A stretch of 64,000 bases of DNA from Isotricha intestinalis (lineage: Eukaryota > Ciliophora > Litostomatea > Vestibuliferida > Isotrichidae). Shown here piece by piece: positions 19,889 to 28,298 of this stretch; within the stretch, counting starts at the first letter, position 1, and the number at the start of each line of letters is the position of its first letter. Where the stretch lies: contig JAJJLU010000344.1 in assembly GCA_023807065.1 (NCBI GenBank), positions 22,831-86,830 on the forward strand, in the 5' to 3' direction. A program made the position numbers and the translations under genes. Below the pieces are notes generated by a model. It was not told where the DNA came from, did not search any database, and saw only the letters and a program-made list of their open reading frames with translations.

Positions 19889-20458
19889 ATAATTGAATAC
19901 ATAGATTTTTAATTTTAATAAACAAAATCTAATTTTATTTTTATTAAGATTTTTTTTAATTTATAGTGAAAATACATTAAATTCAATGATGTCTCAATTT
20001 TTAACTAATAATATTGAAGATATAAAAGGAACCACTTATAATTTTATATAATATAATAATTCAAATAATATCAAAGTCATTTTAATCTTTTAAAGTGATT
20101 CTCCTTTTTTGATTTAAAAACTAAAATTTAAATTTTGCTTTAATTTTTCTATCTAAAATAATTGGATTTTATATTTATATTAATTAATTTCTTAATCATA
20201 TTCTTAAAAACTTAATTATCTTTTATAAAATCTTCATTTAATTTTCCATTAGGAAAACAATTTTTTATTTATAGCTTGTTTAATAATTCTTATACTTACT
20301 TTTTACAAATAAAAATTTCTTTTTATTTTTTATATGAATATAATATGATTTTATAGTTTAATAATTGAAATGAAAAAAATATAATAAAAAATAATAATTT
20401 ATTTAATTCCTGAAAAAACAAACATTTAATATATTTTTTAAAATAAAAATATTTATGA
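19889..20458. other. Spacer between TMBIM and the helicase-like gene
   Basis: A few coding-like shreds (KNCFPNGKLNEDFIKDN near 20215-20270) can be read on the minus strand, interrupted by TAA. They may be an older gene remnant or the 3' UTR of the minus-strand gene next door. No RNA gene is seen. Confidence 0.3.
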
Positions 20459-21229
20459 TTATTCAATATTTTTATCTTTTTTATATTTTTTATTATTTTT
20501 TGCTTTATTGTTATTTTCACTTCCCATTGTTTTATTAAAATCAACAAAAGGAGGATGTTCAATACCAAAACTTTTACATAAATCTCTTACATCAATTTTA
20601 TCAATATCAAAGATTATTTTATCATTTCTATTAATATAATCAAATAAAAAAGCTCTATAAGCTTCAATAGAGCAATTATATAAATAATGATTTTTTGTAT
20701 TTACTTTTTTTTCAACTTTTTGTTGATCTCTATCAACTTTTCCTTCACTATAATTAAATTTTTTTATCACAGCAATATTTTTAATAAAATCTTCTTCAGA
20801 AGGGAATAATAATATTAAGCTTTTACTTTTAGAAAAATCATCTTTTGAATTAATTTTAATTAATTCATTATATTCATTTATATCTTTTGGTGTGTCAAAA
20901 AAAATTATCCATGAACATGAAGGTAAATTAAGTTTTAATTTTATAAAATTTGTTGAGAGTAAAATTCCTTTTTTATTTTGAATAAATTTTTTATAATTTT
21001 CTTTATTAATATCATTAGTTTGTGATTGTGATAATGATAATGTTTCTATATGATATTCAATTAATAATGCTTTATAAAATTCAACTTCTTGTGATGTTGA
21101 AAAGATTAATATTAATTTTGATTGTAAATTTTTTTTTAAAAATGTTATTAGAAATAAAAATTTTTTTTCTGGGGGAATTATAATATATCCTTGTGTTTGT
21201 ATTGTTTTTATTTTTTGTTTTTTCTCCAT
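20459..21229 (-). CDS. Degenerate C-terminal half of a HAS1/DDX18-like DEAD-box protein
   Basis: 256 residues. It aligns by eye with the second RecA domain plus C-terminal extension of HAS1/DDX18: QGYIIIPPEKKFLFLITFLKKN at the domain start, LILIFSTSQEVEFY (motif IV), then KGILLSTNFIKLKLNLPSCSWIIFFDTPKDINEY. The tail is YLYNCSIEAYRAFLFDYINR...LCKSFGIEHPPFVDFN, the DUF4217 extension. The first RecA domain (Walker A, DEAD box) is absent. The Asp-Val-Ala-Ala-Arg-Gly-Leu-Asp-Ile-Pro of motif V has become TNFIKLKLNLP, and the HRVGRTxRG of motif VI is missing. ATP-driven unwinding is therefore impossible for this protein alone. The frame is intact, so it may be a retained ribosome-assembly adaptor rather than a pseudogene. 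The next minus-strand gene ends 67 bp upstream, leaving no room for a missing exon. Confidence 0.75.
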   Translation of the reverse strand: MEKKQKIKTIQTQGYIIIPPEKKFLFLITFLKKNLQSKLILIFSTSQEVEFYKALLIEYHIETLSLSQSQTNDINKENYKKFIQNKKGILLSTNFIKLKLNLPSCSWIIFFDTPKDINEYNELIKINSKDDFSKSKSLILLFPSEEDFIKNIAVIKKFNYSEGKVDRDQQKVEKKVNTKNHYLYNCSIEAYRAFLFDYINRNDKIIFDIDKIDVRDLCKSFGIEHPPFVDFNKTMGSENNNKAKNNKKYKKDKNIE

Positions 21230-21296
21230 TTATTTTTGGAATATAAATTAATTATAAAATAATTTATAAAGGAATTTAATAATTAAATATTTACTT

Positions 21297-22811
21297 TTAT
21301 TTTTTTTTTATATAACATAATTTTAATGGTTTTATTTTAGTAGATTTTTCATTTTGTTTTTTTTTATTTTTTAGTTTATCATTATGTAATTTTCTTTTTA
21401 TAACAGATTTATCTCTTATTATTTCTTTCTTTTTAATTGTTAATTCAAGTTTTTGTTTTTGTAATAATTTAGAAAAAATATCATCATTTAATTGAATTCT
21501 TTTAATTAAGGAATTAGAATTATCAAATGAATTTTTTAAAGTTCCAAAACTTGAATTTATTGAACTAATACTAATTTCTTTTACTGATTTAGATAATTCT
21601 CTTAAGTATTCATTTTCTTTTAATATATGAGATATATTTTCACTTATTTTTTTTTGATTAATTATACTTGATGAATAATCTTTTTCTAAAAAATACATCA
21701 TATTTAAAATAACTTGTTTATATTTATTATTTTCTTCAATTAAATACTCATTTGTTTTTTTCAATAATTCAATTTCTTTTAAATATTCTTTTTTTACATA
21801 TTCTATATTTCTTTTATATGTATTTTCAATAAAAACTTTATTTTGTATTTTAATATATTGAATTAATAAAGGAATTAAAATTTTAAATTCTTTATTTTCA
21901 TTAGACATTTTTTCATATAATTTTTTTTTTTTTAAATTATAATTTTTTTTATTCATATAATATGAAAAAGAGATAATTGGACTTTGAACAAAAGAGTAAA
22001 TTATTTTTTTTGAATATAATAAATTTTTATCATCGAAATTCATTGATTTATTAAAACAACTTTTTGTACTTTTTTCTTCAAATAAAGGCTCTTCTCTATG
22101 AATTTTCACATTTGGTTTATGTTTAAATATAAAATTTTTTACTCTTTGAATTTCCATTGTTTTTTTATTTTTTTCACCAAAAGTTTTTAGCTTTTCTAAA
22201 CTAGATGAATTATTATTTATTTTTTGTTTATTTAACTTTGAATTATTAAGTGAATGAAATTTATTAATTGATTTATTTAAATTTATGTTATTCACAGTAA
22301 TAATTCTTTTATTGATTTTATTATTACTATTTTTTGTTTTTTTTTCTTTTGATTTTGTTTTAGAACCTGAATGATTTCTATTTTTAATTTCTTCAAATTC
22401 ATTTTTTAAATTTAAAATTATTTTATTAAAACTTTTATTTGGTGAATCTAAGGCACTTTTATATTTTTCTTTCTTATCATTTTTTTTAATTTTTGTTGGT
22501 TCATAAATGACTTTTTTAATATCTAAATGAAGAGGAGATACTTTTTTTAAGTTTGAATCTTTGGAAACTAAATTTAATATACTTTTATCTGAATTAGTGC
22601 CTAAAGTTATATTTCCTATAGATATATTTTTTGTTTTCTTTTTAGTAATATTAACTTTAACATTGTAATTATTTATTATTTGGTCCTTATTTTTTTTTAA
22701 TTCAAAACTATAATTAAGAGGAGAAATTTCTTGAGAGTATAACTTTTTTTTTTTTGGTTGATTTTTTGGATTTAACTTAGTTATTTTTTTGAAAAATGAG
22801 TTTTCAAACAT
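21297..22811 (-). CDS. Lys/Asn-rich hypothetical protein with a coiled-coil segment
   Basis: 504 residues, very basic. Residues about 320-425 are predicted helical and look like coiled coil: YLKEIELLKKTNEYLIEENN, then KYKQVILNMMYFLEKDY, then ISHILKENEYLRELSKSV. The rest is disordered Lys/Ser/Asn sequence. The KENExLRELL pattern near the end of the coil recalls FGFR1OP2/SIKE proteins, but this is a weak likeness. It is probably a cytoskeletal or scaffold protein. It lies in a same-strand series with its neighbours, 67 bp before and 132 bp after. Confidence 0.65.
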   Translation of the reverse strand: MFENSFFKKITKLNPKNQPKKKKLYSQEISPLNYSFELKKNKDQIINNYNVKVNITKKKTKNISIGNITLGTNSDKSILNLVSKDSNLKKVSPLHLDIKKVIYEPTKIKKNDKKEKYKSALDSPNKSFNKIILNLKNEFEEIKNRNHSGSKTKSKEKKTKNSNNKINKRIITVNNINLNKSINKFHSLNNSKLNKQKINNNSSSLEKLKTFGEKNKKTMEIQRVKNFIFKHKPNVKIHREEPLFEEKSTKSCFNKSMNFDDKNLLYSKKIIYSFVQSPIISFSYYMNKKNYNLKKKKLYEKMSNENKEFKILIPLLIQYIKIQNKVFIENTYKRNIEYVKKEYLKEIELLKKTNEYLIEENNKYKQVILNMMYFLEKDYSSSIINQKKISENISHILKENEYLRELSKSVKEISISSINSSFGTLKNSFDNSNSLIKRIQLNDDIFSKLLQKQKLELTIKKKEIIRDKSVIKRKLHNDKLKNKKKQNEKSTKIKPLKLCYIKKK

Positions 22812-22943
22812 TTATTAATAAAATTAAAAATTAGTATTTTAAAAATATTTATCTAATTCTTATTTATAAAAAGAGAAAATATTTTTAAAAGTATAATTTA
22901 ATTTAACATTTAAATATATAAAATAATACCATTATTATTATTT

Positions 22944-24407
22944 TTAATATTGATATATTTGTCTTTTTACATTTAATGTATTATTTTTACTATGAAAAAA
23001 ATTATTACTTTCTCTTAAAGAATTCCTTTTTATAACAGATTTATGTTTTAAATTATCATTAATAATTTTATATTTATTTGGAGTTTGAATGTTATTAATT
23101 GTAATAATTGGATAATTAGTTTTTTGATTTTCTTTTAAAATATATTTTTTTTTCAATGATATATTATGTTGTCCATTACTTCTACTACTTCTTTTTTTCT
23201 CATAATTAAAATTTAGATTATCACTATTTCTATTTATATTTAAATTAATTTTTTTAGTATTTTTATTTGAAGACTTTGTAGATTTAAAAACTTTATTTTC
23301 ATTACTATTATTTCTAATTGAAATTTGAAAATTGGAATTATGTTTTAAAACTAAATGATGTTTATTATTATTTCTTGAAGTATTGGCTACATTTTTATTT
23401 ATGGATTCAAAAAAATTATTATTAATAATATTTATTTTATTTTGTTTTATTCTATTTATTTTTTCCTTAAATAAATCATCTGATTGTGTAGGAATATATC
23501 TTTCAGAATTTGAAATGGTTGTTAAAACTATATTATTACTATTTCTTACATTAAATTCAGTATTTAAATTTGAATATAAATTATTATAATTAATTTTTAA
23601 TTCTTTTAATTTTGCAATTTTTAAATGTAATTTTTTAATATTAAAACTATTTTGATTTTTATCTTTTGTTTTTAAGGTGTTATTTAAAATTGAAGGTTTT
23701 GACAAATCAGAACTTTCAATTAGTAATCTTTTATTATTAAAAAATTTTTTTGTTTGTTTAAAATTTATTATTTTCTCTTTTAAATGAAAATTTTGTTTTT
23801 TATTAAGATTAATTGTACTTGATAATTCATCAAAAATCTCACTAAAAGACATTTTTTTTTCTTTATTATTATTATATTGTGTTAATTCTATAGTTTGTGC
23901 TGTGTTATTAACTGAATTAACAGTTTCAACTAATTCAGGTTTAATAATTGGTTCAAAATTTTCTTTTTTTTTATTTTTATTTTTCTTTTTATTTTTAAAA
24001 TCATCTTCGTGTTCTTCAATATATTCTAAATATCTTTTTTTTCTTCTTATATATTTTCTCATTGTTTTAGAAATTGAAAATTCATTTGAATATAATATTG
24101 GCGCAAATAAAGTATAATTAACGTAATACTCACTAATGTTAGGAATTCTTGAAGTTGATTCTTTTAATTTATAAAAACGTTTTAAAAATTCTGCCATTTC
24201 ATCCCATAATAAATAATCTTTAAATATTGAAACTATTCTTTTTTTTTCATCAAATATAATATTATGAATTATTTGCCTATTTATCTCTGATTTTTGTTTA
24301 TTATATTTCATTAAATTGTTATGAATCATTTCAAACATGAATTGATTTTGTTTTGTATATTTTATTGACAATTGATTATTCCTTGATTTATTATAACATA
24401 TTTTCAT
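22944..24407 (-). CDS. Hypothetical protein, paralog of the protein at 260-1624
   Basis: 487 residues. A conserved N-terminal block at about 25-135 reads KRIVSIFKDYLLWDEMAEFL, then KRFYKLKESTSRIPNISEYYVNYTLF, then a Lys-rich helix. This corresponds to the block of the plus-strand gene at the left end of the window. The rest is Asn/Lys/Ser-rich low complexity with scattered SxIKRNS-like sites. Function unknown. The shared block followed by divergent, disordered tails suggests an anchoring domain with variable extensions, which is inference. Confidence 0.7.
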   Translation of the reverse strand: MKICYNKSRNNQLSIKYTKQNQFMFEMIHNNLMKYNKQKSEINRQIIHNIIFDEKKRIVSIFKDYLLWDEMAEFLKRFYKLKESTSRIPNISEYYVNYTLFAPILYSNEFSISKTMRKYIRRKKRYLEYIEEHEDDFKNKKKNKNKKKENFEPIIKPELVETVNSVNNTAQTIELTQYNNNKEKKMSFSEIFDELSSTINLNKKQNFHLKEKIINFKQTKKFFNNKRLLIESSDLSKPSILNNTLKTKDKNQNSFNIKKLHLKIAKLKELKINYNNLYSNLNTEFNVRNSNNIVLTTISNSERYIPTQSDDLFKEKINRIKQNKINIINNNFFESINKNVANTSRNNNKHHLVLKHNSNFQISIRNNSNENKVFKSTKSSNKNTKKINLNINRNSDNLNFNYEKKRSSRSNGQHNISLKKKYILKENQKTNYPIITINNIQTPNKYKIINDNLKHKSVIKRNSLRESNNFFHSKNNTLNVKRQIYQY

Positions 24408-25548
24408 TTTGAGACTTATAATATTTAATTATATTTAACGATTTTCTATCAATTAATTAAATTTAATGTTTTTTCAAATTTTTCTTCGTTTTTAAATTTT
24501 TGGTGTTTAAATGTTTATAATGAAAATAAAGTTAAATTAGGGAAATTATTATATGATTTCTCTCATTTTATAGTTTTTATGTAATTTATCTTTTTTTCAA
24601 ATTGGAAGAACTTTATTTCTTATTTTTTAAAACGATTATGTTTAGTTTAAAATAATCGAATTAATTTAAAATTATATTTTTTATGATATAAATAATTTCT
24701 GATATAATCTAGCGAATATCAATAATTATGAAAAAAGAGGATAGCATTTATTCATTAATTCAAAAATTACCTTTTTCAGTTTTAAAGTTATTTTTCAATA
24801 GAGAAATGTATTAATACTACTTACTATATGAATAATCTTATTATAGATAATTAAATATTATCTTTAAAAAACAAAAAAAATTATTTTTTTAAATAATATA
24901 AATAGTTTTTAATTTATGAATCAGAAAATTTCATATAATTTATATTCATATAACAGAAGAAAACATTATATTAAAGGAAATCTTGATTATATAAATCAAA
25001 AAACATAAGCTTATATTTAAATGATATTCTATCAATCATGATATTGAATAAAAAAAAATCGATGATTTTTATAGTTAATTGATTATCAAATTTAATAACT
25101 AATATTATATTATTCGAGTCTTTGTTTTATTATTTTATATGAAAAATTTAGGTTTTTAAATTTACTTTTTTTTGGATTGAATTTATCATAAGAATTTAGG
25201 CTTGAATATTTAATATATTAAAATTTATCAAAATAATGTTAATATTAATTAATTAAAAATCATTCCAAAAAATAATTCAATATTTTATTAAATTAGAACA
25301 ATTATTAAGAGAAAATTTACATTTTTTAAATTTTACAATAAAATTCTCTCAAAGTACTCATTATTAATATAAATGAGATTTTAATTATAAATTTTAAATT
25401 AATATAAATTAAATTATAAAAAAAATAAAAAGAAAAAAACTTTTCCTTACTTTTTTATTTCTACATATAAATATTTTATAAAAGATATATATCATAAATT
25501 GCTTTAAATATGATATATTAAGGACTGCTAAAAATAAAAATCAAAAAT
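24408..25548. other. Spacer without recognisable gene
   Basis: 1.1 kb of AT-rich DNA between two minus-strand genes. No open frame longer than chance, no tRNA and no conspicuous repeat was seen. Confidence 0.4.
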
Positions 25549-26799
25549 TTATATTTTAATACCAAGTTGTTCGACTACAGGATCTTTTTCATTACACAAA
25601 GAAAGGAAATCTTCACTAGTATAAACTCCATTTTTCATAGCTTTCTTATATCTATTTAAATCTCGAAACATTTTATTACTTGGTTTAAAATCTCCAATTT
25701 CACATAAAATTTTTCTAGTAACTTCAGCAAAAATTTCCCATTTTTCTTTTCCTAAATCTTTATACTTTTCAAACATAAATTCAGTAGGTCTAATAACAGG
25801 TAAATCTATAAAATATAATTTATGTCTAAAATAAGCCATACTCCTAAAAAAATTTAAAACAACATGAGAAGAACCAACAGCACAACTAAAATCATCTTTT
25901 TGATTAATTTTAACAAGTTCAGGTTTTATTGGTAATAAAGAATAAAAAGCACCTTTTTTAAATTTTAATAAATTTCTACCACAAGTTGTTGTTCCTTCAG
26001 GGAATAAAACTAAAGGAGCTAAAATTTTACCTTCATAAAAATCTTTTTGTCTTTGCTCTAATAATTTAAATAATTTAGCTCTTTCTTCATCAGATTCTCT
26101 ATTGACAAATAAACAATTCATTGCTTTTGCAATTGGACCTACAAAAGCATAACTTTCTATTTCTTTTTTTGCAAAAAAACCTGATTGACGTATTATCATA
26201 TTTAATAATACTTCAAAAAATCCTACATGATTACATATTATTAATGAATATTTTTGATCCGTAAAATCATAATCGTCTCCTAAATACTTTTTATATATTT
26301 TTTCGTAGAAAGTTTTGTCTTTGACTTCTTCAGATATTAATCCATTATATTTTTGGTCTTCATTTAGTTTTTCTTTATTAGAATTATCATTCATTGTTAT
26401 ATCTACAATAGAAATTCCATTAATGTAAAATAATAATTTTGGCCAATATTGAATTATATTTGCAATTACTTTTCTTTCTTCTGGATCTGTATCATGATTC
26501 TTTAATCTTTTTAAATGATACTTTAATTGAATATTCATTGCTATGAAGAAAAAGATTCCACTTGGTATTCTAATTGGAAATAAAATCAAACTTCCAAAAA
26601 ATATTCTAAAGAAAGATAAATTATCTTTTAATTTAAATTCATCATATAAATCATGTACATTTACAACTGGAGAATTTTTATCATATTGAAAATAAAGTGG
26701 CTTATAATGAGGACGATATTTAAAATACATTATTAATGAATATATGAATATAATTAATGTATAGGAAGACAAGAAAATTATTAATCCTAAATAAGCCAT
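25549..26799 (-). CDS. Lysophospholipid acyltransferase (LPCAT/PlsC family)
   Basis: 416 residues. An N-terminal membrane anchor (about 3-27) and a second hydrophobic stretch near 64-88 precede the acyltransferase domain at about 180-330. Motif I is NHVGFFE (Asn-His-x4-Glu, the LPEAT-like variant of NHx4D). Motif II is LFVNRESDEER. Motif III is LFPEGTTTCGRNLLKFKKGAF, and a Pro-Ile-Lys-Pro motif IV (LLPIKPELV) follows. It transfers an acyl chain from acyl-CoA to a lysophospholipid in the ER membrane. The FPEGT followed by the TxxGRxLLxFKxGAF order is that of LPCAT1/2 and plant LPEAT enzymes. The EF-hands of some LPCATs are absent. Substrate (PC, PE or PA) cannot be told. Confidence 0.88.
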   Translation of the reverse strand: MAYLGLIIFLSSYTLIIFIYSLIMYFKYRPHYKPLYFQYDKNSPVVNVHDLYDEFKLKDNLSFFRIFFGSLILFPIRIPSGIFFFIAMNIQLKYHLKRLKNHDTDPEERKVIANIIQYWPKLLFYINGISIVDITMNDNSNKEKLNEDQKYNGLISEEVKDKTFYEKIYKKYLGDDYDFTDQKYSLIICNHVGFFEVLLNMIIRQSGFFAKKEIESYAFVGPIAKAMNCLFVNRESDEERAKLFKLLEQRQKDFYEGKILAPLVLFPEGTTTCGRNLLKFKKGAFYSLLPIKPELVKINQKDDFSCAVGSSHVVLNFFRSMAYFRHKLYFIDLPVIRPTEFMFEKYKDLGKEKWEIFAEVTRKILCEIGDFKPSNKMFRDLNRYKKAMKNGVYTSEDFLSLCNEKDPVVEQLGIKI

Positions 26800-26918
26800 T
26801 TGATATATTCTATAAATGTTAATTACTTTTTATTAATTTTATATAAGATTATGTTTTAATTTTTATTATAATATAAAGTTATTAATCAGGTTTTTTTATT
26901 AATTATTTTTTTATATTA
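26800..26918. promoter_or_regulatory. Short bidirectional promoter region (acyltransferase / coiled-coil)
   Basis: 119 bp between divergent ATGs. It is A/T-rich with no distinct element; inferred from gene layout only. Confidence 0.3.
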
Positions 26919-27275
26919 ATGAAAGGTAATAATGATTACAAATATTTGAAACAAAAAAATTTGAATAATAATAAATTTGAATATAACTCAAATTCAAATA
27001 ATATGGCATTAATTAAGAGTTTAAAAGAAGAAATTGAACAATTAGAGAATGAAAAAGGAAAATTAGAAGAAGAAATAACTATGTTAAGAAAAAGCACTAA
27101 AAATATGAAAAAAGAAGATTATACAAAAAAAATTCAAAATTTAGAAAATACTAGAGATGAAGCCAAAAAAACTGCAACACATTATTTACATATGTGTTCA
27201 CAATTGGCAGAAGAAGTTATTGTTTTAAGAGATCAATTAGATAAATATTCACATATCAATCAAGGTCAAAAATAA
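26919..27275 (+). CDS. Small coiled-coil protein
   Basis: 118 residues. The first 28 are polar and Asn-rich. Residues about 29-110 form a near-continuous coiled coil: LIKSLKEEIEQLENEKGKLE, then a basic linker, then YLHMCSQLAEEVIVLRDQLD. The acid and base pattern and the composition differ from spacer DNA, which supports a real gene. It is probably a dimeric adaptor. Family not recognised. Confidence 0.65.
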   Translation: MKGNNDYKYLKQKNLNNNKFEYNSNSNNMALIKSLKEEIEQLENEKGKLEEEITMLRKSTKNMKKEDYTKKIQNLENTRDEAKKTATHYLHMCSQLAEEVIVLRDQLDKYSHINQGQK

Positions 27276-28298
27276 AGATTTGTTTTTTATTATGACAAAT
27301 ATTAAATAAGTTTAAATGTTTTAAAAGTTTATAAGTTTTTTCTTTTTTAAAGATAAATAAGGGAATTATAACTAATTATCATTCCCTAAATACATATTTG
27401 AATATTTATAAAATTAATAAAATATTCAACTCTTTAATTTTTTTGACTAATTTGTTTATCAAAATATTCATATTGTTCACTATAATCAAGATTATTGATA
27501 GAGATAATGAATATTTTTTTAAATTTAAATATTGGATAATTTCAATTATTGTCTTTAAAATCTTTAGGTCTTTGGATATGTATTTATCATTTATGAATTA
27601 AATTTTTTGAAAAAAAAGATAAATATAAATAATTAAATATTAAATCATAGTTTATATATTTTAATATAATAATCTAATTTAAATTATAGATAATTAATTT
27701 CATCCATAATATCTTTAAAATTTAAAATTTTATTTTGTTAAAACATTATTCAATAAATAGGATGGTCAGAAGAAGAGAAAAATTATTTCAATTAAATTAG
27801 AAGACATTTTAATATATTTTATCTAAAAAATTATAATATTAAAATTGAATTGTTTAAAAATTAATTTGAGGGTTTTTAATATATAAATTCCTATATATTC
27901 AAAGATTAAATGTAAAATATTAGGATGTAAAATTCTCTAAAATTTTTTTATTTATTTTAAATTACCTGTATTCAATTTTATAATTATTTCTTTTTTTATT
28001 TATTAAATAATGAAAATTTATATTTTTAATTTTTTTATGAATCTTTTATTTTAAAATCTATTAAAGGATTTTTATTCTTCATTTTGTTTAGAGTTTTACA
28101 GTATTTCTTTTATCATTATTTTTTAAAATAATCTAATTTTCAATTTCCTTTCTAATATTTTATCAATTTAATTCTCGCTTTTAAATTATATTTTTTTCAT
28201 TTTATTTATATTTTTATTCATATGAAACAAAATAAAGTTTATTATATGTAATTTAATCAATTTTAAAAAATATTAATTATCTCATATTAAATAAATAT
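27276..28298. other. Convergent spacer with a doubtful short frame
   Basis: A 67-codon plus-strand frame (27398-27601) rich in Ile and Phe, and an equally long minus-strand reading, both exist. Neither has coding character beyond base composition. No RNA gene is seen. Confidence 0.35.

Noticed and set aside
20459..21229. Helicase half as the second exon of a normal gene
   Set aside because: The neighbouring minus-strand gene ends 67 bp upstream, and motifs V and VI are themselves lost, so a missing first exon would not restore a helicase.
27398..27601. Plus-strand 67-codon frame rich in Ile and Phe, possibly a membrane peptide
   Set aside because: Composition is that of spacer DNA read in any frame; no conserved pattern, and the other strand is equally open.
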